Shown here: one piece after another, positions 23,011 to 35,100 of the stretch
Layout: every line of letters begins with the position of its first letter
Numbering within the stretch: position 1 is the stretch's first letter
From: Paraphaeosphaeria minitans
Lineage: Eukaryota > Ascomycota > Dothideomycetes > Pleosporales > Didymosphaeriaceae
Direction: 5' to 3'
Assembly (NCBI GenBank): GCA_015832175.1
Contig: WJXW01000016.1
Location: forward strand, 1 to 64,000
Length of the DNA stretch: 64,000 nt
Made by a program: the position numbers and the translations under genes
Notes under the pieces: generated by a model
Database searches by the model: none
What the model saw: only the letters and a program-made list of their open reading frames with translations
Told to the model about the DNA's origin: nothing

Positions 23011-24300
23011 GGTCGTCCCGCTAAGGCATTTATAAGCAGCTCACTAGAGTCTACAGTGCGATAGATATATAAATAAGTAGAAAAGAGAGAATTTTTGCGC
23101 TTCTTACACTCTATCTATAGGGACTAAGCGCAACAAAGTGACAGTAAAGAAGAGTTAGATAAAGAGGAAGACACTAGAGTAACTACTATAAAACCACCTT
23201 TAAAACAAAAACAAATATTAAATGCAACTAGCTGTTTAGCAAAGAATAGAAATTAAGACCTAAAGCGTTAGCTAGTGGACACGACAATAGAAGTCGTGCC
23301 ATGTACACAATACATAGACGTAGGCAGAGTTATTATAAGATAATAGAGAAGAGAAACGTTATTATGTATTTATATATAAACTACTAGGGATAGGCGTTAA
23401 TATTAAGGAAGGGATAATAAGCTAAGTAATTACTGTAGGTGCAGCTAAGTGTCTACGAGATTAGAAGATAGTGTTATAGGTTTAGAGAATAAAACACATA
23501 TAGGGCCTATAGTTGTTTAGAGAAAAAGTGGAGAGACTACTAGACATAGTTAATAGTACTAGACACGACACTATACTTAAAAGCAGTATAATATTATTCT
23601 AAAGCTCTAATGCTAGTTTTACAGAAAATAGTTTTATAGAAAATAGTTTTACATAATTTAAGACAAAGAGGTTTTGTTTACTATATAAGAGCGCAAAGTA
23701 GGAATAGGTAGTTAGTATAGTAAGTAAGATATAGCAGTGCTAGATATAGGCAGCACTTTAGTTAGAGTTTAAATTGTTAGAGGCTCTAGTATAGAAAAGG
23801 AAGATACTATCTAGTAGAAGAGGGAAAGGATACGCATTTATTATAAAAAAACTTTTATTTACTTAAGAATTTAGTATAATAGAAGAGGAGAAACTAACTA
23901 AGGAAACGCATCCTATAGCGTAGAGAGAATTTAGTTAGTGCTTAGATATAGGGAGATAATAGTGTCTGCTTAAGGCAAGATTTAGTATAGGCGTGTTTAT
24001 AATACTACTAAGGAACTCTATATCTAACACCTATATTAAATAAGGCATAATAGTTGCGCAGCTCTAGTAATAGATAGACATAGTTACGTAATGTAATAAT
24101 ACTGTCTTTAAAAGCGCAATAGCTGTGGCGGAAATATATAAGGCGTGTATATTAGATCTAGAGCCGCTAGAGCCCTTGCTCCTAGAGATGCTTTTAGACA
24201 AGAATCTGGCGTATTGTGATTTAATTATAGGTTTCTAACTAGCAAGTAGTTAGCGGCTCCTTAAGGATCTTGGCAATAGGTACATTATGTAGGGAGAGAC
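23011..24300 (+). pseudogene. X3 copy A: unrecognised plus-strand protein, broken frame
   Basis: A basic N-terminal segment (23,011-23,530) contains RPAKAF and is followed by an acidic stretch of Glu/Asp/Lys. From about 23,800 to 24,240 a second good frame continues in another register, with a Leu/Glu-rich block near 24,155-24,200. The register change lies in 23,530-23,800, where copies A and B differ in length; an intron or an indel would explain it. The frame runs past the point where A and B diverge, so one of the two has lost its original 3' end. Confidence 0.4.
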
Positions 24301-24349
24301 TTAGTATAATTATTATTCCTTAGTATTATATATATAGGGGTTATTACGC

Positions 24350-25080
24350 CTCTTCTCCTCTATATCTTTTATTCTGTTTTAAACCCTAATCTGTTTGTAA
24401 GACAACCTTTCTTCCTAATTTAGTTAGCCTTACTATTCTATTTTATATACCCTACCTTATATAGTTGTGCTTTGTCTCGCTCGCTAATAGCTAAGAGAAA
24501 CGTTAGATATATAGGTTTTATGGCTAGTCTAGGGTGGTAAGCTTTACTATTATAGAGGACGTGTTACTAACCTATATATACGCTTTACTTTTATTCACAT
24601 TTTGTCTTTAATGTCTATATTACTGCGACTATTTTCCTATATAATTTTCCCTCCTTGTCTATTAGCAAGTCTTATTCTAGCGAATAGTTGCTTATGTGCC
24701 CTATGCGCTGTATATAGGGTTAGTAGTTCTTATATTTCCCTTAGTCCCTATAGTGTGCGTAACTTGCTAGCGCAGGTTAAACCTTGTGTTATTGTGCTTA
24801 TATTATATTTAAATATATATTGTTCTGTAGCCTCACTGTCCTGGCGTACAATTATATATTCTGTTAACCTAGAAGTTGCCTCTGCCAAATTAATAGGACG
24901 CGCGATTGTGCGCTTCCTGTGTCTACTACGTCCCGCTTGTGGCGTGGGTAACACAGATTTTAGAGCAGTTGCAGCTAGTAGGTTACCTCTTAGTTCTGCC
25001 TTAGTATCTAGTTACTGTTATTATTTAGCGAAGCTAGGTAATTATCCTTTAGGTTTAATACTTAGTGGGTAGTAAGTAGA
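24350..25080 (-). pseudogene. U1 minus-strand gene fragment, partly open
   Basis: The minus strand is open over about 100 codons between roughly 25,050 and 24,748 apart from one or two stops. It encodes a charged, helical-looking sequence with a Gly-Arg-Ser-Arg-His-Arg-Lys-Arg stretch and an FKYNIS segment shared with X-frag. The opposite strand has a longer open frame (24,602-25,072), but its product is implausibly hydrophobic and not conserved in X. I therefore prefer minus. Function is unknown. Confidence 0.4.
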
Positions 25081-25990
25081 GCCTATGGTATAACTGCTTA
25101 TAGGGGTATGTGTGCGACTGCTAGTTAAAGAAATAGACAGTGTTTATAGAGTAGATACGTTTACTCTGTCTAGTGTTGTTGTATAATTGTGTTAGGTAGT
25201 TTTAGCTAATGCCTATTAACCTGCTTATCTTATAGTGTAAGGAAAGTGCGCAGAGATATTTTATAAAGGGCTTAGATTATAATTTAGTAATAGTGGGGGC
25301 GTAGGCTCTACTAGTGATTTAGGAATTATTCTAAGCTCTTAGTTTTGTGTGATTATAGATAGCGAATTGCTTACATATTGTCTTCTTTATTAGGAAGGTC
25401 TCTATCCTATAATATCTATTTGGCATTTGCTTGCCTTTTAAATATACCTATACAATGGCAGGTGTCTAGAGATATATTAATTAAATACTTACTTAATAGG
25501 AATAAGGGTTCTCTATGCACATTTGTTAGTGTGGCTAGTAACAGTTTGTAGCGCTTAGTTTTAGTAACCTTCCTTATCTAAGGTTTAAATTTAGGCTTTC
25601 TAACTTGGCTGCTATTAGATGATCGTGGTGACATGTTTATTAGTTTAATGGATATGGGTGTTAGGTTAATAGAACTATACCTAGTGTTGTGGGGTAAGGA
25701 AAGACGCAACTTAATCGTGACTAATTAGTAAGCATTCCTTAGTAGCTACACAGCCTAATATAGAAATATAAGAGGATTAAATTCAAAAGCGCACATCTGT
25801 ACTTACATGCCTATAATTTAATCTATAAATTGCCTATAATTAACTATATCCAAGCATATAGATGAGAGCGGGAAATAGGGTTTATATCTTCTATGTTTAT
25901 TTTTTTAATAAGTAGAGAAGATGTGGTAAGATAGAGAAAAGATTACTAGAGAAACCTTTAAATATATATTAATAGTACATAACTAATATG
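25081..25990. other. U1 non-coding or unassigned, least mutated stretch outside the solo LTR
   Basis: No long frame is recognised, though TG/CA content is relatively high. No element ends were seen. Confidence 0.35.
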
Positions 25991-25999
25991 CCGTTGCTA

Positions 26000-28300
26000 C
26001 CTGTTTATAGACTCTTAAGATTAGATAGATCGCTTGCCTCTTTACTTTCTAATATAATGAATCCACTAGTAGCTGTGTGCATAGGTTAAGCTGGCTAGTT
26101 ACTATCTTTATCTTTATTTTTACTTAGGTTATCCTGCCATTCACTAAATTTGGTGTTAAACTTGTTAATATAACTAAATAGGGTTAGTAAAGACCCTATT
26201 TCGTCTAAACTGCCTAGCAGGTATAGGTGTTCTAAGACATCTCCTTTATTATAGAAGGTGAAAATATAACATCGCTTAAGGACCTCTCTAACTTTAGATG
26301 CTAATAACTGTTATTAAGTAGTGTAGATATAATGAAATGTTAATTAGTCCTTAGGTGTAATGTGTGGAAATATCTATTTTGTCTACTCTAAGTTACTTAG
26401 TAGTTAGTGTTGAATTATTGTACTTAATTGCCTAATAGACTTGCTATTGCTACCTAGCACAGATGCTGTTTTCCTAGAGTATAGGAGGATCCCCTAAACA
26501 TAAACACAAGTAATTTATAAAATGTACGTTTTGTATAAAGCGCATATTTCGTCTATAGCATGTCCTAGTAGTACTATTTTAAAGGCTTCTAGGTATAATA
26601 GTATTGCTTATATCTGTAGCGCTTTCTTTAGCTAGGGAGGGTTATTATTATCTAATGTAAACAAGGGAGCTACCCTACCCTGCTATGTCTTATAACTAAA
26701 GGTTAGGAAAAGGGTAGTCTTATAGTTATGTTACTTTGCAATTTCTAGGTGGCTTAGTCTAAGTCGCGCTCTAATAATCTTAGAAACACTAGAGAAAGAA
26801 AGTATATCTATTCCCCTATTTACTGGGTGCTCTATGTAGGCTTACTAGAAGAAAGGTTCTAGGTTTTTCTAATTGCTAACTTTATTATAGGTTAGCTAGC
26901 GTTGCCCTATAATTTCCTATATAAAGAGATTGTATGCTCTTATTGCCTACATAAATAGTAAAAAGAATAGCTTCTGCTATACTTTTAAATTAGTTGCACC
27001 TTAACTAATTAAAAGAGTAGATTCTATTAAGTAGTAAATAAATTTAAACTAATAGGACTCTAAGGTTTGCATCCTATAGAGGTAGAGACAGCGCTTTAAC
27101 TTTCGCAGAACATAGTAGTAGATATCTAGATAGGGATATTTACTAAGTTAGAATTTTAGTATAAGTTTGTTCTATATGCCTAAGCGAAAGGGAATCTAAA
27201 CAATACTAAATTACTTTATAGATTTAGTATATTTAAGGCCTTAGCGTCGCTTAGGCTTATATCTCCGTATGTGTTTTGGTATAATAGTACCACCTAGTAA
27301 GGGTTTCTGGTGTTTGAAAACACAGAGTCTTTGGTACTCTTTACTAGAGCTAAGGGAAGGAAGACTACTTAAATCTTTATAGTTTAACATAAAGTAAAGA
27401 GTGCGAGTAAATGTGGTTATAGCTATGTAGTTAAGTTCTTAATCTTTAGTTGGTAGGTTAAGATGGTAAGCTATAGTAGTAATTAATTCTAGAGCTGCTA
27501 GCCAATAATTGCATTCTACTGTATAGAAGTGATTAACTTTATGTGTTAGTAGAATCTAGAATTTATAATAAGTATTAGTATCTACCTGGTGTATATGCTC
27601 TGTGTTGTTAATATTAAGAGGCGCTAACGCGGTTCTAGACTAGTGCAGCTGTATGCGAAGTTCTTAGCGATTAAAATAGAATATTTAGTAGGACTTAGGT
27701 AATAGAATTACGTGTATACAGGCCTTATAGAGCTTAATTTAATTTAGGAGTTACTTAACTTAAATAATGCTCTACTTATTGCGTCTAGTGTTACTAAATT
27801 TTGTCTTGTTTAAGAATTCCTAAGTGGCACTAATAACTTCTAGATTAGGATTTAAAAATAAACTATACCTACGAATAGGTGCATATGTGGTCTCCTTAAT
27901 AGTGTTGTAGACTTTCACATGTTAAATTCTAGCTTAGTAAAATTTATTGCTATAGCAAAGCTCTAATTTAGTAGATCTAGTATTAGTACTAGTAAAGGTA
28001 TAGAAACGCGGCTTTAAACATAATCCTCGCTTACTATAATTAAAGAAGGATATCTATTGTTTAAGGCAACAGGATTTTCGCAATGTAGTTATGCTAGCAA
28101 CATTTAATCTAGTTTAAATGCTAAGATCCTAATAGAAGCAATGTAGGTCTAGAAAGTTTATGTTCTAGTAAGACTAAATAAATTCTTCTAAAGATGTTTA
28201 ATAGGTAGATAAGGAAGAATGACTACTAAGTTTAGATAGTTTGAGGTTATAATAAGATATAATAAGTACAGGATTACTAAAGGCGTTGTTAGGAATATCG
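26000..28300 (-). pseudogene. Large unrecognised minus-strand gene in U1
   Basis: A minus-strand register can be followed from about 28,000 to about 26,000 with unusually few stops; some 20 to 25 TAG/TAA occur over about 650 codons. The product is rich in Leu, Tyr, Lys and Gln, with a basic patch RRYKPKRR near 27,240 and a Lys/Asp-rich C-terminal end near 26,120. I recognise no catalytic motif. Its position next to helicase genes and its length suggest a large element-encoded protein, but that is inference. The start is unclear; frames upstream of 28,000 are poorer. Confidence 0.5.
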
Positions 28301-29135
28301 TAGTCTGGAAAAGTGATATCTTGTGCTAAATCCACAATAGTATTCTAAAAAGATTTAAGAATTTATTTTAGGATATCCTGTTAAGTGTTAATATAACAAT
28401 TACCTAGTGTCTGTATATAACTTTATTTAAAACGCACTTTAGAGTTCGCTTTTAGCTGCGTATAGCTAATAGGATAATGCCTAGCACTACTTAGATTGTA
28501 TACACTACGCAGAGTAGGGAGAATAACACACTCTAGCTATTAAGCTAAGGTATAGTCTAGAAGGTGTTAGGTTTGTCTAGTGATAGCCTTCCCTTTAGCT
28601 AAGGTAAACTGTAGAGGAAAACGTGGCTAGAATATGTAACACTTAAACCTATTATATAGTCTAAGAAGAACGTTCTTGTGTTGTGAAAGATTTATAGGTG
28701 AGAAGAATATATATTAATTACTAGTAAAACTTTTAGTAAAGCTAGGCAAGAAGGAGAAGGATAGGTTATACTAGAAGATACTAAGACTGGTTACAGAGAA
28801 AACAATACTATTACAATTAAATTGTTAAATAAGATAATGTACCCCGTTTTATTGTAATAGAAAGTGCGCTTCTGTGCGATCTATACTTAGTAATAGAACA
28901 TTATATAGGTTTAGATTAGGAACACCTATAAGTGGTTCCGCCTAGGCACGAAAGTTTTGGGTATTATTACGTAGATAGTAGGCTAATGCCTTTAGCAGTA
29001 TTAATAGCTGCGGATAAGAAGAGATAGTAGGAATAAAAGCTAGTATGTATTTATTTATCTACTATATCTAGGTATAGAGTCGCAAGCCGCTTAATTAAGG
29101 TGGTATAGTATAGTTATACAGTGTACTAATGTAGT
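28301..29135. other. Unassigned right end of U1
   Basis: No gene supported. Similarity to unit B begins at about 29,136 (ATTTAATAGT). Confidence 0.35.
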
Positions 29136-30208
29136 TCTAGACGGCATTTAATAGTAGACAATAGGACTCGCTTAGGCTTAGCGACAAATATACTGTGATT
29201 GCTATTAGGTACTGTTTGGATTAGTAGGGGAGAAAGGGAAGGGGACTAAAGACCCTTAGGGGGGTCCTCTAGCCCCTAGCCTCTATAACATTAATAGGTT
29301 AAGTTGGCGTACCTAGTGTTACACTCTTATAATTATAAGAGTGGTTTTTATCTAATCTATTGTTAGAGGCGTGGATTAAGGGCCTAGGTGATGTGTCTGT
29401 AGGCATAACATTATTATTATTTAGGTAGAGTTCTGCTAATAATAAATTAATGTCTAAGTTAATCTATAGCAAGAAATTAACTAAATCTATTAGTGGTGAG
29501 TCTTGTATAGTAACTTCTGTAGAGGAAACTGTGACTACTAGACTAGAAACACTAGGTAGAGGATCTAAATGTCCTATAAGGTATTTATTTGTGGTACTAG
29601 AGTAGGTATTACTAAAGAGATGCTTAAGATCTGCTATAAGGTTATCTAGATTAGTAAGGGCTAGTCTATTAACATCTAGTATTAGTAGGTTTTCGTTTAG
29701 TTATTCTAATACTAGGATAACTCTAGGAGACATTATTAGCTGCCTATAAGTAGCATGCTGTGTGGCTAGTAAGCTAGTCTCTAGTTTATTATGTTAAAGG
29801 TGTGCTAAGTAATGCTTAACATCCTGAGTTCACGCCCTATTAGTTAATGTTGGTTGTGCTACTATACTTATAGTAGGTATAGGTAGAGGTATAGGTGTAA
29901 GTAATTATTACGTTAAACTTAGTATAATTGGCTAAGTTTTTGGCTAAGGTGCAACTTAAGAGGTGGTTACTAGTAATAAGTGTATAATTAGGAGGGTTTT
30001 ATTGCTACTAAGTGTAGAATACGTTGCCTTACTAATAAATATTAGTTTTAAGATAGTTTAGTAAATAGAGATAAATAGCTTATCTTATCCTAACGTTTAA
30101 GGTGCTATTAAAGGCCTGGAAGGCCTTATAGGCTTTATTTAACTTTGCCTTTAACGCCTTTTGCTAAGCTAGTCGCTCTTCTAGTGTAAGGTTAAGTTTT
30201 GGTGGCAT
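29136..30208 (-). pseudogene. Y1 copy A: unrecognised protein of about 355 residues
   Basis: The start ATG is on the minus strand at 30,208-30,206; it is the first in-frame Met and the product begins MPPKLNLTLEERLA. The frame continues, with RIP stops at Gln positions, to about 29,136. The first 40 residues are basic and probably helical; the middle contains a conserved segment starting MSPRVILVLE (about 29,725). A Gln codon CAA at about 29,495 is TAA in copy B. The 62-bp tandem array starts about 130 bp upstream and may overlap the promoter. No known family is recognised. Confidence 0.55.
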
Positions 30209-30341
30209 AGTATTAGTGGCATAATACCCTAGTTAGGGATATCGCAAAGAATAAGGATAAAGGTATATAGAGAGGAGCTAGTGCGCAAAGATAGGCAAAA
30301 ATTTAGAGTAGGTGCTATTTATAAAATAGTAGCTTTATAAG

Positions 30342-31235
30342 CCCTATAGCTCTAAGTGGCCAGCATCTATCTGTGCGTCTTTAGAAATGGGTAGCTCTAT
30401 AAGCCCTATAGCTCTAAGTGGCTAGCGCCTAGTGGCGCTATCTATAAAATAGGCAGCCCTATAAGCCCTATAGCTCTAAGTGGCTAGCGCCTAGTGGCGC
30501 TATCTATAAAATAGGCAGCCCTATAAGCCCTATAGCTCTAAGTGGCTAGCGTCTGTCTGTGCGTTTTTAGAAATTAGTAGCCCTATAAGCCCTATAGCTC
30601 TAAGTGGCTAGCGCCTAGTAGCGCTATCTATAAAATAGGTAGCCCTATAAGCCCTATAGCTCTAAGTGGCTAGCGCCTAGTGGCGCTATTTATAAAATAG
30701 GCAGCCTTATAAGCCCTATAGCTCTAAGTGGCTAGCGCCTAGTAGCGCTATCTATAAAATAGGTAGCCCTATAAGCTCTATAGCTCTAAGTGGCTAGCGT
30801 CTATCTATGCGTTTTTAGAAATTAGTAGCCCTATAAGCCCTATAGCTCTAAGTGGCCAGCGCCTAGTAGCGCTATCTGTAAAATAGGCAGCCTTATAAGC
30901 CCTATAGCTCTAAGTGGCTAGCGTCTGTCTATGCGTTCTTAGAAATTAGCAGCCCTATAAGCCCTATAGCTCTAAGTAGCTAGCGCCTGGTGGCGCTATC
31001 TGTAAAATAGGTAGCCCTATAAGCCCTATAGCTCTAAGTGGCTAGCGCCTAGTGGCGCTATCTGTAAAATAGGCAGCCCTATAAGCCCTATAGCTCTAAG
31101 TGGCTAGCGTCTGTCTATGCGTCCTTAGAAATTGGCAGCCCTATAAGCCCTATAGCTCTAAGTGGCCAGCGCCTATCTATGCTATTTAGGAAATTAATAG
31201 CCCTATGAGCCCTATAGCTCTAAGTGGCTAGCTAA
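30342..31235. repeat. 62-bp tandem array, copy A (about 15 units)
   Basis: Fourteen full units and one partial unit start AGCCCTATAAGCCCTATAG and continue CTCTAAGTGGC. Two spacer types alternate irregularly: one carries the hairpin AGCGCC-TAGT-GGCGCT followed by TATAAAATAGG, the other carries a GTCTGTCTATGCGT word with TTAGAAATTAG. Unit B has about 12 units, so copy number changes. Not CRISPR: the spacers are two recurring types and the period is constant. Confidence 0.95.
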
Positions 31236-32180
31236 ATATTAGCATAAATGCCGCTATTACAGTAGCCTGTTTGTTATAGGTAACAAGGGGCTTAAAGACC
31301 CCTATTTTCTCTATGTTAAGCTAAGTTGCGAGTAAGACCAAGGCCGTAACGTATACTACTATAAAATATTTAATAACTTTACTACATATTACTTTATATA
31401 GCTTTATGTCCCTTTATAATAATTTATATCCTTTTATATAACGTAACACGACCTTATATAACTATATAGAATAGTTAATAACTTTACCTTATATTACTTT
31501 TTAAAAAGTTATATTACTTTATATTTTCTATAACTTTAGAAATATATATTTTCCCTTTAATAAAAAATAACCCTTTAGTTTTTTTTTCTTAATTTTATAA
31601 TAACTAGAAATTATTTAACCCCTACTACATAGTTTAGTAATTTAGTTTTAGTATTTATAAGTCCTACTTCTACTTATAAATACTACTACTTTAATAATTT
31701 CTTTTATATTCTCTTTTTAATAGAAATATAAATTATTAATATAAAATTAAATTTAGTTTCACTCTAGTAGTTATATAATACTATTAGTATAAACTATTTA
31801 AAGTAAAACTTATAATTACTAAATAAGTAAAAATTATTATAAGTATATAAAAAAGTATACTACTATTTAATAACTAGTGGTAAAGTTTATAAAAAAGTAG
31901 AAATATAGTTTAATTATAATTTTATTAAATTCTAATAAGTTATAAGATAGTATTAATACTAGTACTTAGGTTTTTAGAAATTTACTTATTTTATACAATT
32001 CCTAAACTCTTCTAGAAGACTCTAGTTTCTATTTTTTCTATAATTTCTAAAACTTACATCCTATTATACTAATATATAGTAAAGTAAAATAAAATCTATA
32101 ATAGATAGGCTAACTCTGCTATAATATATACAAAGTGAGATTTTTTAAAAAATAGAAGTAAAGTACTATATTCTAGGCCT
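31236..32180. other. AT-rich spacer between array and RecQ gene
   Basis: After a 120-bp tail shared with unit B, 31,361 to about 32,160 becomes extremely AT-rich, with many TTTATAT and TTATATA words and no frame. This block is inside the segment missing from unit B. Confidence 0.6.
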
Positions 32181-32189
32181 AATTCTTCT

Positions 32190-35100
32190 CTTTAAGTTTT
32201 ATAATAACTCTTATAGCTACTACTATTGCATTACTAAGAAATTTGCCCTAGATACGTTTATAATAGCGCTGTCCAAGCTATATCTAGTACGCCTGGCATA
32301 AAACCTCGCACTTGCCCTAGAACCTACACTGCTAAATAATCTTAAGCCTATCTATAATCCCTATTACTACCCTAGCTATAGGAATTATAATATTTAGCTA
32401 CTAGCACAAGTTCGCGACGTCCTGCCCTGTTGTACACTACTTCTGGCTTACCTAGCACCTTTAATAGCTGTGGTAGTTCCTAGCGTTACGCACTTTTTAC
32501 TGGAACTTGTCTATATCCCTCCTTATTATTATAGGCTGCGCTATACACAGTATTATTCTGTACTTTTACTAGCCTACCCGCCCTAGTACCTAGCATATTG
32601 TACACTTAGCCTGCAGCTTATCTATACTTACCTCTACCTCTTACTACTTACTTGCCGTAAGCGACTAGGCCTACTACTACTTAATCTAGCCCTTACTACA
32701 TTAATTGCACCTAGCTAAGTCTATATTACTATATACTACCTACTACCTATCTATATACTCGCTTATCTTCTTACGCTAGTAGCCTTTGCTTTTAATAAAC
32801 ATGTCTATCGCGTATATGTCTACTAACGCTCTACCCTTCTAGATTCGCCTCTCTACCTTACCTAGTTTAATAATAATAACTAAGTCTACCACCTTACCGC
32901 TACGCCCTGTACACCTACTCTTCTAGTAGTAGTTAATTATGCTTTATAGCATGCCTACGTGTAAAATAAATATAATACTAGGAAAGTTAACTCTAGTACT
33001 AAGTGCTAATGTTACTATAATAAGCCTACCTTTGTCTAGCTAGCTAGTAAGGATTTTGGTTTAATCTAACTCGCTAGCATAGTAGTGCTTATAGCCTAGC
33101 GCCCCTACTAGCACTTTGTATATAGTCCTACTATAGTAGTAAATAACGCCTTTCTAGCTACCTTATAGCTATTCCTGCTATTGTTAATATATAGCTAGTG
33201 CTGCCTCTATAGCCTTACCTTACCTACACTATAACACGTAATACTAGATGTTGGGCCGCACTATACTAGCCTAGATATAGGTAGTAGCTTAAATTAATAT
33301 ACTTTTACCTAATACCCTCTCTAGCATAGGCGGTAGCGTTGCTATTAGTAGTATAATTAGGCATATAAGCACGCGTAGATTCTACAGCTTTGCTAGCTTT
33401 AGCTACTAATAACTAGAGGTAATAATAAGATAGCACTTATTAATTACTACCTACTATAGCTACTTCTTATCCTTTAGTAAGCTAGTATACTTTAAGAACC
33501 CTACGCCGCTGGCGATATTAGCACTAACTAGTATAATAGAGGCTAGGTTTGTCTTATAGTTAACCTATTCTACGCAGTTAATACCGCGCGCGTAGATATA
33601 TGTTGCTAGGTCCTTAATTAGCGCGCGGAACAGCACCACAACTATAGTTACGCTAGTATAGTTAAGGCAGGCTAGCACTATGAACAGTAGACTCTTGCCT
33701 TCACCTGTAGGGAGCACAACCACTAGCGGTGTCTAACTATTTACTATAGTAAATATAGCCTATTCCTACTTATCTAACTTAAACAATATAGTAGCCTAGC
33801 TAAGTGCCTACTATATTGCTCTAGACATTGCACTCACAGTAACACCCCCTAGTTTAGTTTTCTTCTATAGTATAACTATAGCAAGATTATCTCTTTCTTT
33901 ATTTTAACTATCTCTTTCTTCTTCCTATTACTACTTCCTAGCTATACTAGGTTATACCTTATACCTATCTACACTTAGAAACTCGTGCTAGCGCTAACTA
34001 AGCGGCTAGAAGGTCTTAATTAAATGCATACTAAGATGCTTTATAATATTAATAGGCACGCTATAGTTAGCTAGACTAATCTTAGTTGTCTGTGTACTCT
34101 ACAGCTCTAATAGGCTCTTACTATTCTTATTAACCTTAGGCTCTTTAATCTTACCTATCTTGTCTTAGTAACCCTACCTAAACATATCCCTAACTACCTT
34201 CCGCCTAATCCCCACTACTGTGTGTTAGTAGTTAAGCGTATTTAGCGCCACCTCTAGGTACTTACCTGTCTCGCGCTTTAGTACCTACGTTAGGTAATCT
34301 ATGTGCTATAGACCCTACTTATTAGTCTATAGGTAGTTAGTGAAGCTGCCGCCTAGCACCTCTATAGTTAGGTACTCTTTAAACGGCTGTATATACGCTA
34401 GATACATAATAAGCACCTATAAGAGCTGTAAGGGTAGAAACCTTAAGATAACCTTAGGCTTATTAAACTGCAACTACAACTTATAGTAATAAACTACTAT
34501 TATAATCTATCTATCTATTATAAAGAGGTTACAGTCCTATAGTGCTCTATTACAAAACTATATTAACGTAATCTTAGTGCCCTAACCTAGCATTCCCTTA
34601 TTAATATAGAGATTAGTAAGCTCTAGCTCCTTAAAGCGCTTAACACTATATAGTATAGCTTTATACGTGTAATGTTCTAAGTTCTATCTCTAGAGCAGAG
34701 CTTTTAACCCTACTTATCCTATATTATCTATTTAAGTATCTATCGTAAGCTAGTCTCTAGGCTGTTATTCCTGTGCGTAATAAAGGATATGCTGTATTAT
34801 ATGTACGCGATATTATCCTAAATTAGGTTAAGCCAGATTAGAAAACGCTAACTAGGACTGTAGACCTAAAGTAGCTTACCCTAGAGTAGGTTCTCTAGCT
34901 TGGTTAATAGTTCTTAGGCTATTAGCTAGAAATAGTGTATAATAATAAGTCTACTATTAAGGTAGAAGATCTTTTTATTTTCTAACTAGAAGGCGTTGCC
35001 TGTGTTGCTAGTATTTATACTAATAAACTTACTATAGGCTAGTAGACTAAGTAGCTAGCTTATTAGGCTAAAGGACCTATCCGCTAGAAAGCGCTTTCTT

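Larger units (their letters stand above)
18175..24260. repeat. Segment X, copy A of a large duplicated unit
   Basis: Nearly collinear with 36,870-46,231 over its whole length, except for a 3.26-kb insertion in the other copy. Differences are mainly C/T and G/A. It holds the genes called X1, X-frag, X2 and X3 below. The right border lies inside X3, where copies A and B diverge abruptly at about 24,260 and 46,231. Confidence 0.9.
24261..29115. other. U1: single-copy segment of unit A, weakly RIP-mutated
   Basis: This 4.85-kb stretch lies between X and Y in unit A and is replaced by 0.7 kb of unrelated sequence in unit B. TG and CA words are visibly more frequent than in the flanks (for example 25,620-25,690) and reading frames have fewer stops. 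This fits RIP acting on duplicated DNA. Confidence 0.65.

Noticed and set aside
24602..25072. 156-codon open frame on plus strand
   Set aside because: Longest open frame in U1, but very hydrophobic, Cys/Ser/Leu-biased, and the shared codon pattern with X-frag is on the minus strand.
30342..31235. CRISPR-like repeat-spacer look
   Set aside because: Spacers fall into two recurring types and the genome is fungal; it is a tandem satellite.
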